Source: CAZHTS01 sp964535315 (GTDB lineage: Bacteria > Chloroflexota > Anaerolineae > Anaerolineales > Anaerolineaceae). From it: a DNA stretch of 64,000 bases. The notes beneath the pieces were generated by a model. That model made no database searches, was not told where the DNA came from, and was given only the letters and a program-made list of their open reading frames with translations. Positions within the stretch are counted from its first letter, which is position 1; each line of letters opens with the position of its first letter. The DNA lies in assembly GCA_964535315.1 (NCBI GenBank), contig CAZHTS010000006.1, positions 32,061 to 96,060 of the forward strand. Reading direction: 5' to 3'. This document shows positions 49,235 to 57,660 of the stretch, one piece after another. The position numbers and the translations under genes were made by a program.

Positions 49235-50758
49235 TCAGCGCCTGCGCCGGGTGAGGACAAAGGCGAGCGGGACGAGCAGCAGCGCAGCGCTGCCGCCGCA
49301 GAGTGGGTTGCGGGCGGTTTTGGCCGGCGTGGCGGTGGGCTGCGGCGGGGCGGTAGTGGGTGCGGCCGGCGGCGCGGCCGTGGCGGAGGCGAGCACAACG
49401 GCTGAGGCGGTTGGGCTGGCTGCCTCAACACCGGGCGACGGTTCGGCGCTGTTGACCGCGGCTGCGCTCATGCCCGGCGTGCTGGTGGCGGTGATGGGCG
49501 GCGTGGCGGTCAGGGTCGGCAGTGAGGCGAGCGGGTGGGCGGTGAGGAAGACGAAGTCGGGGCCGGCGCTGCCGGGCTCGAACAGGTCGATGTTGAGGGC
49601 GTTTTCCAGGTCGCCCAACTGCTCTAACAGCGCTTTGGCCCGGCTGTGGTTGGGGTTGAGCGCCAGCGTCTGGCGAACCTGCTCCAGGCAGCCGGCCAGG
49701 TCGAGGTTGCGTTCGTCGGCTGAGACGCCGTAAGCCCACTGCGCCTTGCCGCACAACAGGTCGGCGTAGCCGTAGTGCCAGTCGGCGTCTTTGGGCAGCA
49801 GGGTGACCGCCTGGCGGTAGGCCTGTTCGCTGAGGACGTACATTTCCTTGCCGGGTTGATCCTCGCGGTAGCCGCGCCGTTCAAGGATGGCCTCTTTATA
49901 GGCCTTGCCCAGCCGGCCCCACGCTTCACCATCTTTGGGTTTGTCGCCCAGGTGCTCCTGTTCGCTGAGGATCTTTTGCCACAGCGCCGGAGCGAGCACG
50001 TGGAAGGTGAGGTTGTAGGTGGGTTCGAGGTTTTCGAAGTGGTAGCGCACTTCCTGGCCGGTGAGCTGGTAGGGATTGGGGTAGTAGCTGTAGTAGATTT
50101 TGGGATTGACTTCCACGGGGTAGCGCAAGACGACGTCGGCGCGGCCGATGGTGTCGTACCAGGCGGCGCCGGTGACGAGGATGTAATCGTAGGCCTGGTA
50201 GGCGGGGGCCGAGCTTTCGTGCCCGAAGACGGTGTAGGTGACCTGTACGGTCACGGTTTTGCCGGCGGGGAAGGTGACCGGGAAGCTGGCCCAGACGGGT
50301 ACGGTGAGGACGGAGGGCGTTCCGGCGCCCGGCTGCACGCCGGGATATTCCACCGTTTCTTGGCGGGTGCTGGCGGTTACGGGGGCGCCGTCCACCCAGA
50401 CGGAAAAATTCTGGACGGTGGGGTAGAAGGGGTAGCCTTCGTTGCCTTCCAGGGTGTTGTTGAGCGGAAAGCGCACCTGCATTTTCTCTTCGGCGGCGCC
50501 CAGGTTTTGCATGTTGAAGGTGGCGGTGACGTTGGCCTGCCCGTAACTCGCCTTGCTGGTAGCAGATACGTCGATGGTGACGACTTCGCTCAACATGCGC
50601 ACCTGAGTGGTTTCGCCTTCGGGCAGCGGGTTTGCGCCGCTGGGTGAGCCGGGTGGGGCAATATCGGCCTGGACGGCGGCGGGGAAGAAAGCGAGCAGGG
50701 CGGCAATGAGCAAAGCGCGAAAAACGTGTACAGATGAGAAGGGTTTCGTGCGGTTCAT
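49235..50758 (-). CDS. Exported TPR-containing surface protein with GlyGly-CTERM-like tail
   Basis: The 507-residue protein has a signal peptide (about 1-28) ending before DIAPP. An N-terminal beta-rich region (about 30-255) is rich in aromatic and Pro residues. A TPR-like helical region (about 270-400) has EAWGRLGKAYKEA and ALNPNHSRAKALLEQLGDLENAL. A Pro/Thr/Ala-rich stalk and a terminal CGGS, hydrophobic helix and RRRR complete it. That tripartite end resembles GlyGly-CTERM or related sorting signals removed by rhombosortase-type proteases. AGGT lies before ATG 50758. Function unknown; it is displayed on the cell surface by inference. Confidence 0.7.
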   Translation of the reverse strand: MNRTKPFSSVHVFRALLIAALLAFFPAAVQADIAPPGSPSGANPLPEGETTQVRMLSEVVTIDVSATSKASYGQANVTATFNMQNLGAAEEKMQVRFPLNNTLEGNEGYPFYPTVQNFSVWVDGAPVTASTRQETVEYPGVQPGAGTPSVLTVPVWASFPVTFPAGKTVTVQVTYTVFGHESSAPAYQAYDYILVTGAAWYDTIGRADVVLRYPVEVNPKIYYSYYPNPYQLTGQEVRYHFENLEPTYNLTFHVLAPALWQKILSEQEHLGDKPKDGEAWGRLGKAYKEAILERRGYREDQPGKEMYVLSEQAYRQAVTLLPKDADWHYGYADLLCGKAQWAYGVSADERNLDLAGCLEQVRQTLALNPNHSRAKALLEQLGDLENALNIDLFEPGSAGPDFVFLTAHPLASLPTLTATPPITATSTPGMSAAAVNSAEPSPGVEAASPTASAVVLASATAAPPAAPTTAPPQPTATPAKTARNPLCGGSAALLLVPLAFVLTRRRR

Positions 50759-50798
50759 TTTTACCTGCCGGGGGGAAAGAGGAGGGTAGAATGAAATC

Positions 50799-50836
50799 AT
50801 TATAGACCCAAATGGTTTGCAAATGGCGGGTATAAT
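50799..50836. promoter_or_regulatory. Divergent -10 boxes between surface protein and Fe-S protein genes
   Basis: ATTATA at 50799-50804 reads TATAAT on the minus strand for the surface protein. TATAAT at 50831-50836 serves the plus-strand Fe-S gene and ends 6 bases before its ATG. Neither has a convincing -35. The plus-strand box predicts a leaderless message. Confidence 0.5.
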
Positions 50837-50842
50837 CGAGCC

Positions 50843-51910
50843 ATGAATGCAACGATCCCCTCTTCTTTTGCAACAGATTCGCCTTACCGGCGGCTGGCGC
50901 GCAGCCTGGATGCGCTGCCCAATCGTTTTCCACCGGCCGAAGACCAGTCGGAACTGCGCCTGCTGGCCAAGATTTTTACGCCGCAGGAGGCCGATCTGGC
51001 GGCAGAACTGCTGCCCGAGTTAGAAACGCCGGTGCAGATTGCCGCCCGGCTGGGGCGCGATCCACAGCAGACGTTGGCGTTGTTGAAGGCGATGACCAAG
51101 AAGGGGTTGATCATTTTTGGCAAGACGGCCGGCGGCCGGCCGGGTTTCGGCCTGCTGCCTTTTGTGGTGGGTATCTATGAGGCGCAGGCGGGGCGGATCG
51201 ACGCCGAAATGGCGCAGTTGTTCGAAACCTATTATCGCCAGGCGTTTGGTCAGGCGCTGCGCTTGCAGCCGCAGGTGCACCGGGTGGTGCCGGTGCGGGA
51301 GAGCATCCCCAATACGCTGGAGGTGCGCCCGTTTGAGAACGTGGCCGATCTGATCGCCGGGGCGCAGGCGTGGGGTGTGATGGATTGCATCTGCCGCACG
51401 CAAAAGGCGTTGATCGGCGAGGGCTGCGACCACCCGCGGGATGTGTGTATGGTATTGAGCGACAAACCCGGAGCGTTTGACGGCAGCGAGACTACCCGCG
51501 CCTTGAGCCTGGCCGAGGCGCAGCAGACGCTGCGCCGCGCCGCCGCGGCCGGGCTGGTGCACTGTGTCAGCAACCAACAGCGCGAGCTGTGGTACATCTG
51601 TAACTGCTGCACCTGTTCGTGCGGCATTCTGCGCGGTATGGCCGAGTTAGGCATCGCCAACGTGGTGGCGCGCTCGGCGTTCGTTAACACGGTAGACGGG
51701 GCGTTATGCGCCGGCTGCGGGGCGTGTGTACCGGCCTGCCCGTTTACGGCGCTGGTGGTAGACGGTGTGGCGCAGGTGCAGGAAGTACGCTGCACAGGCT
51801 GCGGGGTGTGCGTGCCGGTCTGTCCGCAGGGGGCGCTGGCGTTGACCCGCCGGGCGGGCGAGGCGGCGCCGCCGGTGAGCGAGGCCGACTGGCGGGCGCT
51901 CAGGGGGTAG
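50843..51910 (+). CDS. Winged-helix plus 4Fe-4S ferredoxin-domain protein
   Basis: The 355-residue protein has residues 25-100 resembling a winged helix (ETPVQIAARLGRDPQQTLALLKAMTKKGLI). The middle has Cys clusters MDCICRTQKALIGEGCDHPRDVC and WYICNCCTCSCG. The C-terminus has two 4Fe-4S motifs, CAGCGACVPACP and CTGCGVCVPVCP (about residues 290-330). It may be a redox-sensing or electron-transfer protein; related proteins are annotated only as ferredoxin family. It has no Shine-Dalgarno, with TATAAT 6 bases before ATG. Its 3' end overlaps the convergent lipoprotein gene by 11 bases. Function is not assigned. Confidence 0.78.
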   Translation: MNATIPSSFATDSPYRRLARSLDALPNRFPPAEDQSELRLLAKIFTPQEADLAAELLPELETPVQIAARLGRDPQQTLALLKAMTKKGLIIFGKTAGGRPGFGLLPFVVGIYEAQAGRIDAEMAQLFETYYRQAFGQALRLQPQVHRVVPVRESIPNTLEVRPFENVADLIAGAQAWGVMDCICRTQKALIGEGCDHPRDVCMVLSDKPGAFDGSETTRALSLAEAQQTLRRAAAAGLVHCVSNQQRELWYICNCCTCSCGILRGMAELGIANVVARSAFVNTVDGALCAGCGACVPACPFTALVVDGVAQVQEVRCTGCGVCVPVCPQGALALTRRAGEAAPPVSEADWRALRG

Positions 51911-52730
51911 GCGTGGCGTGGGCCGGCCAGGGGATCTCGACCGGGCGGGTGTAGCCGTGTTTTTCGACGGCGTACAGACGCCCGTGGGAAGGGGCGGCGC
52001 AGCCCGCTTCGTCGCTGACCTTGAGGGCCGTTTCGTAACTGCCGATGGGGGTGAAGACGATCTGTCCGCCCTGGCACAGCCAGGCTTCGACCAGGAAGGG
52101 GAACTGGCCCGAGTCGTCGCCGGCGCGCAGCGGGAAGGGGCGCCAGAAGATGGAAACGTCGTTGCCTTTGCGCGCCGCCGAGACGCCGGAGGGCGGGCCG
52201 TAGTAGGGTGAGGGCGGCAGTTGCACGTCTTCGGGGCGGATGGGGGCGACGTTGGCGAGATCGCCTTTGACCTGCATCCATTGGGCGTTGACCCAGCAGG
52301 GGTTGTTGCCGCCGATGGCCCGCACTTCCAGGTAGTCGCCGCCGTCCAGGCGGGCGATGATCTCCAGGTTGCTGCCGCCGATCAGGGCGTATTTGTACAG
52401 ATAGGGGGCGCCGGGGCCGTAGTGACAGACGGCCTTTTCGACGGTCACCTTGCCGCGCAGGGTGATGTAGGTGGGGATGGGGGTGGCGGTGGCGGTGGGG
52501 GGAGTGGTTGGCGTGAGGGTGCTGGTGGGGGTGAATGTGGATGTGGATGTGGGCGTCGGCGTGGCTGTGGAGGACGGTTGGGGCGTCTGGCTGGGGGTGG
52601 GTGCGGCGGTGGCGGCGGTGGCGGGCGCGGAATGGGGCGGTGGCGGTGTGGCCAGCGGGGCGCTGGAAAGGTTACAGGCCAGCAGTAAGAGCGCCAGCCA
52701 GGGCAGGAGTTTGCGCAGACGAGCTTTCAT
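51900..52730 (-). CDS. Lipoprotein with Pro/Thr stalk and SH3-like domain
   Basis: The 276-residue protein has a signal peptide with lipobox LLLAC (Cys19) and a low-complexity Pro/Thr/Ser stalk (about 25-90). A compact domain follows (about 92-160) with VCHYGPGAPYLYKYALIGG and a CWV strand, like bacterial SH3 domains that bind cell-wall or sugar ligands. A beta-rich C-terminus (about 180-276) may be fibronectin-like (SGVSAARKGNDVSIFW). No Shine-Dalgarno is visible; TATAAT ends 6 bases before ATG, so translation may be leaderless. It is monocistronic, located just after the cyclophilin terminator. Surface exposure is expected; function unknown. Confidence 0.7.
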   Translation of the reverse strand: MKARLRKLLPWLALLLLACNLSSAPLATPPPPHSAPATAATAAPTPSQTPQPSSTATPTPTSTSTFTPTSTLTPTTPPTATATPIPTYITLRGKVTVEKAVCHYGPGAPYLYKYALIGGSNLEIIARLDGGDYLEVRAIGGNNPCWVNAQWMQVKGDLANVAPIRPEDVQLPPSPYYGPPSGVSAARKGNDVSIFWRPFPLRAGDDSGQFPFLVEAWLCQGGQIVFTPIGSYETALKVSDEAGCAAPSHGRLYAVEKHGYTRPVEIPWPAHATPTP

Positions 52731-52736
52731 AGGTTA

Positions 52737-52742
52737 ATTATA
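52737..52742 (-). promoter_or_regulatory. -10 box of the SH3-like lipoprotein gene
   Basis: The minus strand reads TATAAT, 6 bases (TAACCT) before the ATG. TTTTGA at 16 bases upstream is a poor -35. It lies between the cyclophilin terminator and the gene. Confidence 0.5.
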
Positions 52743-52763
52743 CATAAAGTGTCTGTTTTCAAA

Positions 52764-52796
52764 AGAGCGCACAGATTTTTTAAACCTGTGCGCTCT
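52764..52796 (-). terminator. Intrinsic terminator of the cyclophilin transcript
   Basis: A perfect 11-bp stem (52764-52774 with 52786-52796) with 11-base loop is followed on the minus strand by TTTTGAAAAC. It lies 165 bases after the cyclophilin stop; the dispersed repeat pair lies in between. Confidence 0.8.
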
Positions 52797-52837
52797 GGGG
52801 CAGAAACGATTCCTCCTGCCGGGTGTCGCCGCGGAGG

Positions 52838-52868
52838 GTGCGGGCAGCCGCAAGGGCTGCCACTACGG
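52838..52868. repeat. 31-bp hairpin repeat, copy 1
   Basis: This copy is identical to 52915-52945 over 31 bases, with similarity continuing a further 8 or so. It contains the internal inverted repeat GGCAGCC / GGCTGCC around GCAAG. It lies in the 3' region of the cyclophilin gene. Confidence 0.8.
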
Positions 52869-52914
52869 GGGACGACGGCCGGCGTGGCGGTGGGGTTGCC
52901 TACGCCGACCGGGC

Positions 52915-52945
52915 GTGCGGGCAGCCGCAAGGGCTGCCACTACGG
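52915..52945. repeat. 31-bp hairpin repeat, copy 2
   Basis: This is an exact second copy, offset by 77 bases from copy 1, ending 15 bases past the cyclophilin stop codon. Each copy can form the same stem-loop in RNA or single-stranded DNA. Confidence 0.8.
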
Positions 52946-52960
52946 CGGAGGACGGTTGGG

Positions 52961-53629
<669 letters not shown>

Positions 53630-53809
53630 GATTTTTTTACCTCGCGAGGGTGATGGAATGGGCTGATTGTATCACTTCCGGGCGCCGTTTGAGGGTTGGA
53701 TGGCGACGTTCATTCCACTCGTACGCGGCGATCGAGATGAGGCGCACAGACAGGAGGATGGATTGGCTTTCCCCTGAGGCAGATGGATTGGCGGCGCGAT
53801 GATAATAGT

Positions 53810-55150
53810 TCAATGGCTCAAAGCATTGCTGTTCGTGAAATCTGTTTCCATGCCGAGGGCTTCACCCTGTTTGGCGTGGATTTCCTGGCGTGAGACCAGG
53901 TTGGCGACGAGGAAGGCAAAGAGATGGTGCGGGCTGCGGGCGTTCATTTGCGGGGCGCAGGCGCGGCGCAGGATGGCGGGGTAGGTGTTGAAGCGGGTGC
54001 GCATGCGATAGCAGGCGGCGCTGAGTTCTGCGGCGCTCATGTTCCTGGGGTGGAAGAAGGCCTGGCCGTAGCGATACTCCTCGTCCAGCCACCAGTGCGG
54101 GTGGATGAGGCGGCCTTCGGCCTGCAAGCGCTGGAAGAGCGGCGTGGCGGGCATGGGGATGAGCGGGTTGAACTGGGCGAGGGTCAGTTTGGAACGCAGG
54201 GCGAAGTCCAGGGTGCGCTCGAAGACATCCGGGGTGTCGTGGTCGTAACCAAAGACAAACGAGGCGCACACCATCAGGCCGCGCCGGTAGAACTCTTGCA
54301 GCGCGGCGGCGTAGTCGCCGCATTGCAGGCTCCAGTTTTTGCGCATCTGTTGCAGGTTGGCGGCGTTGAGCGACTCGAGGCCGATGAAGACGGCGAAGCA
54401 GCCGCTGCGGGCCATGCGATCCAGCAGGCGACCGTTACGGGAAACGTCGATGCTGACCTGGCAGGCCCAATGCACTTTGAGCGGAGCGAGGGCCTCGCAC
54501 AGGGCAAGGGCGTGGGCCTCGTCGACGAAGAGGTTATCGTCCACCAGCAGGACGTATTTGCGGCCGGCCTGGGCGATTTCGGCCACGACCGCCTCGAGCG
54601 GGCGGCGGGAAAGTTGGGCGCCATAAAAGGCATGGATGGCGCAGAAATCGCAGGCGAACCGGCAGCCGCGCCCGTATTGGACGAGGGTGATGGGCAGGTA
54701 GCGCTTGCCGTGGAAGATGCGCCGGTCGGGCAGCAGATAGGGCAGCTGCGATTGGGCGGGGGCGTGATAGATGGGCTGCAAACGTCCGGCGCGGGCGTCT
54801 TCCAGGATGATCGGCCAGATGTTTTCGGCGTCGCCGGTGACGACGGCGTCGGCGTGCTGGCGGGCTTCGTCGGGCAGCAGGGTGGGGTGATAGCCGCCCA
54901 TGACGACCGGGACGCGGCGCTGCCGGAAACGGGCGGCGATGTGGTAGGCGCGGCGGGCGGTAAAGGTTTCGACGGTCAACACCACCAGGTCGGTGGGCCG
55001 GTCGTAGGGCAGCGCTTCGATGCGGTCGTCGTAAAACGATATTTCCACGTCGGGCGGGGTGAGGGCGGCGAGGAGGGCAAAGACGAGCGGTTCGAGGGTG
55101 TCGGCGGCCCGGTGGGGCGACATGCGTGGGCGGATGAAGGTAATTTTCAT
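53810..55150 (-). CDS. B12-binding-domain radical SAM protein, last of three paralogues
   Basis: The 446-residue protein has an N-terminal cobalamin-binding-like Rossmann domain (about 1-130) with VVMGGYHPTLLP. A radical SAM barrel (about 155-380) has the cluster motif GCRFACDFC (Cys163, Cys167, Cys170), and an alpha-helical C-terminus follows. The cobalamin-ligand DxHxxG is not seen, so B12 may bind base-off without that His or not at all. The domain order is that of BchE-like class B methylases or cyclases. It is the last gene in an operon of two further paralogues and a GNAT protein, 10 bases after the latter. Substrate unknown. Confidence 0.85.
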   Translation of the reverse strand: MKITFIRPRMSPHRAADTLEPLVFALLAALTPPDVEISFYDDRIEALPYDRPTDLVVLTVETFTARRAYHIAARFRQRRVPVVMGGYHPTLLPDEARQHADAVVTGDAENIWPIILEDARAGRLQPIYHAPAQSQLPYLLPDRRIFHGKRYLPITLVQYGRGCRFACDFCAIHAFYGAQLSRRPLEAVVAEIAQAGRKYVLLVDDNLFVDEAHALALCEALAPLKVHWACQVSIDVSRNGRLLDRMARSGCFAVFIGLESLNAANLQQMRKNWSLQCGDYAAALQEFYRRGLMVCASFVFGYDHDTPDVFERTLDFALRSKLTLAQFNPLIPMPATPLFQRLQAEGRLIHPHWWLDEEYRYGQAFFHPRNMSAAELSAACYRMRTRFNTYPAILRRACAPQMNARSPHHLFAFLVANLVSRQEIHAKQGEALGMETDFTNSNALSH

Positions 55151-55160
55151 AGGGTGAGGC

Positions 55161-56282
55161 TCATAACAGGCTGGCTTCCAGCCCGGCGGGACGGGCGTCG
55201 ATCTCGTCCAGCGGCGAGTGGTCGCCGGCGTCCCAGCGGGCGAGGTATAACTGGCTGACGTAATCGATGTGCGGGTAATGCTTTTTCAGCGTGGGTAGGA
55301 GCGGGTGGCGTTCGTCCAGGCCGAGCATGAAGTAGCTGTATTTGCGCGCCAGCACGACGGTGTAGGCGCGCTGGAGCAGGGCGAGGAAGACGTGCGGGTC
55401 GTCGTGATCGATGGCCACGTGGCTGACGAAGCAAAACGGAAAGGGTGTGTTGGGGCGCGGCAGGTCGGGATAGCCGCTCAGGCGCGAGAACAGGTTGATC
55501 AGCGGGCGGGCGCGCCCCAGCCAGCCGTGGTAGGCGCGCACCACGGTTTGTTTGAAGGCGGTTTGATCCCAGACCGCCAGGCAGCCTGCCAGGTGGTCGC
55601 CGCGCCACGCCAGCCAGAAATCTTCGGGGAACAGGCCGGGCGTGGCGTGGGGGGTGAAGAGCTGCCCGGCGTCCCACTGCGGCGAGAACTGAGTGCGCCG
55701 GCCGTTTTCCTCCAGGCAGGCGAGAATGGCGGCGGTGTGCTGCGGGCCGCCGCGCTCGATGTGCAGCCCGGTGGGCAGGGGCTGCATGGGGCGGCTGCGC
55801 CGGGTATGGATGGCCAGGGTGTGGTAGCGGGTGTATTCGTACAGGTGAGGAAAGCCGGGCCGGCGGGCGGTGAGCAGGCGGCGGGCGGGGCGGTTGTCGG
55901 CGATGATGCTGACCAGGTACAGGCTGGTGCGCCGGTCGGCGTCGAGCTCGTGCAGCAAATCGGCGACGCGGCTCAGCGTCTGCGGGATGAGACGGTAGCC
56001 GGGGATGAGGCGCATCTGGCTGTAATAGCCCAGCGGGGCGGGCGCGCCGTTGAGATACACCCGGCGCACCGAACGGGTCACCATGCCGACGATCTGCCCG
56101 CCGGGCCCGTCGCGCAGCAGGACGGTCTGATGAAACGGCCCTTCGACGCCGGCGGCGATGAAGAAATTGGGTTCGCGCTCAAAAGTGACGGCGATGCGCC
56201 CCGGCAGGGCGTTCTGGCGCAGGATACGGCGCAGTTCGGCCTCGTCGGCGGCGGTGGCCAGAGAGATATCCAGGGCAGCCAT
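55161..56282 (-). CDS. GNAT-family acyltransferase-like protein in the radical-SAM operon
   Basis: The 373-residue protein has residues 1-170 looking like a GNAT domain (EAELRRILRQNALPG and GPGGQIVGMVTRSVRRVYLNG, a motif A-like strand-turn). The second half (about 185-370) may be a further, diverged GNAT fold (FPEDFWLAWRGDHLAGCLAVWDQ). ATG 56282 lies one base after the stop of the upstream radical-SAM gene (TGA-T-ATG), so the two are translationally coupled. It probably acylates the product or substrate of the radical enzymes. Family assignment rests on fold-level resemblance only. Confidence 0.65.
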   Translation of the reverse strand: MAALDISLATAADEAELRRILRQNALPGRIAVTFEREPNFFIAAGVEGPFHQTVLLRDGPGGQIVGMVTRSVRRVYLNGAPAPLGYYSQMRLIPGYRLIPQTLSRVADLLHELDADRRTSLYLVSIIADNRPARRLLTARRPGFPHLYEYTRYHTLAIHTRRSRPMQPLPTGLHIERGGPQHTAAILACLEENGRRTQFSPQWDAGQLFTPHATPGLFPEDFWLAWRGDHLAGCLAVWDQTAFKQTVVRAYHGWLGRARPLINLFSRLSGYPDLPRPNTPFPFCFVSHVAIDHDDPHVFLALLQRAYTVVLARKYSYFMLGLDERHPLLPTLKKHYPHIDYVSQLYLARWDAGDHSPLDEIDARPAGLEASLL

Positions 56283-56283
56283 A

Positions 56284-57660
56284 TCAGCCGGGATAGGGGG
56301 CGGGCTGCTGGCGGACGGGGAGAAGCTGGCCGCGCCAGGCTTCGTCGCCGAGGGGGTAATCGTTGCGGATGGCAACCTCGTGACGAAAGAGGGCGTTGAT
56401 CCAGTAGTACGACAGGCTCATCAGCAGACCGGAACGGTTGACCGGGTCGCGGCCGCGGCGAGCGATGCTGCTCCAGGTGTAGAACTGGCGGCGGGCCTCG
56501 ACGCAGCCCTGCTGCACCGCCTCGGGCGTCATGCGCAGCGGGCGGAAGGGTACCTGGTTGTAGCGGTAGCGCTCGTCGAGCCACCAGGCGTCGTACAGCA
56601 GGCGGCCTTCGCTTTCCAGGCGGCGGTAGAGCGGCGTGCCGGGAAAGGGGGTGATGTGGTTGAAGGCCGCAATGTAGAAGCCGCTGTCGCGGGCAAACCG
56701 CACCGTTTCGGCGAAACTGGCGGGGGTGTCCGCATCGTAACCAAAGAGAAAGGTGATGTAGAGCCGGATGTTGTGACGGCGCAGGTTGGCGAGCGCCTGG
56801 CCGTAGCCGCCGTGCATCAGGTTGAAGTCTTTTTGCATCAGGGCCAGGTTGGCGGGGTTGAGCGATTCGAAGCCGATGAGGATGCCCTGGCAGCCGCTGG
56901 CCTGCATGAGTTGCAGCAGTTCTTCGTCGTAGGCGACGTTGATGCTGGCCTGGCTCACCCAGCGGATGTGCAGCGGGGCGAGCTGGCGCAGGAAATCTTT
57001 GGCCTGGGCGGGGTGGGCGATGATGTTGTCGTCGACGAAAAAGACCAGCGGCTTGCTGCGCAGCCCGTCCAGTTCGGCGAGGATGTGTTCGTAGGGGCGG
57101 AAGCGCTGCGTGCTCTGAAAGAAGGTCTGGATGGAACAGAAATCGCAGTGGAACTGGCAGCCGCGCCCGGCCTCGATCAGGCGGATGGGCAGGTAGCGGT
57201 TGTGGGCGTAGATGGCGCGGTTGGGTCGGGTGAGCGCCAGGTTGGCGGGAGCGGCGGCGCGGTAGTAGGTTTGCAGAGCGCCGCGCCCGGCGTCGGCCAA
57301 CACCTGTTCCCATACCCCCTCGGCCTCGCCGACGATGACTGCTTCGGCGAAGCGCGACACTTCCTCGGGGCAGAGCGTGGCGTGAAAGCCGCCCATGACC
57401 ACGGGCACGCCGCGACGGCGGTATTCGCTGGCGATCTGGTAGGCGCGGCGGGCGGTGTAGGTCTCGACGCTGATGGCGACCAGGTCGGTGGGCCGGTCGT
57501 AGGGGATGGCTTGCATGCGGTCGTCGTAAAACGAGACGTCCACCCCCGGCGGGGTGAGGCCCGCCAGGGTGGCGGAGGGCAGCGGTTCCATCTGCCAGGA
57601 ACGGATGTAGGGCTGGCCGGCGCGGCGCCCGATGCAGGGATGGATAAGGGTCAATTTCAT
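56284..57660 (-). CDS. B12-binding-domain radical SAM protein, second of three paralogues
   Basis: The 458-residue protein has the same layout as its neighbours: a cobalamin-like domain with YDDRMQAIPYDRPTDLV and VVMGGFHATLCP, then radical SAM with AGRGCQFHCDFC (Cys168, Cys172, Cys175). FVDDNIIAHP and FLFGYDADTPASF are shared with the last paralogue almost word for word. Its ATG overlaps the TGA of the upstream paralogue (ATGA), fixing the start; longer in-frame extensions lie inside that gene. It is closest to the 53810-55150 gene, suggesting that one arose from the other by duplication. Confidence 0.87.
   Translation of the reverse strand: MKLTLIHPCIGRRAGQPYIRSWQMEPLPSATLAGLTPPGVDVSFYDDRMQAIPYDRPTDLVAISVETYTARRAYQIASEYRRRGVPVVMGGFHATLCPEEVSRFAEAVIVGEAEGVWEQVLADAGRGALQTYYRAAAPANLALTRPNRAIYAHNRYLPIRLIEAGRGCQFHCDFCSIQTFFQSTQRFRPYEHILAELDGLRSKPLVFFVDDNIIAHPAQAKDFLRQLAPLHIRWVSQASINVAYDEELLQLMQASGCQGILIGFESLNPANLALMQKDFNLMHGGYGQALANLRRHNIRLYITFLFGYDADTPASFAETVRFARDSGFYIAAFNHITPFPGTPLYRRLESEGRLLYDAWWLDERYRYNQVPFRPLRMTPEAVQQGCVEARRQFYTWSSIARRGRDPVNRSGLLMSLSYYWINALFRHEVAIRNDYPLGDEAWRGQLLPVRQQPAPYPG

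Noticed and set aside
52221..52688. Glycine-rich plus-strand frame
   Set aside because: Antisense to the Pro/Thr stalk of the lipoprotein; the glycine runs are a mirror of proline codons.
53924..55258. 444-codon open frame on the plus strand across the radical-SAM gene
   Set aside because: Gly/Ala/Val/Asp-rich antisense shadow. The minus-strand gene has intact catalytic motifs and operon spacing.
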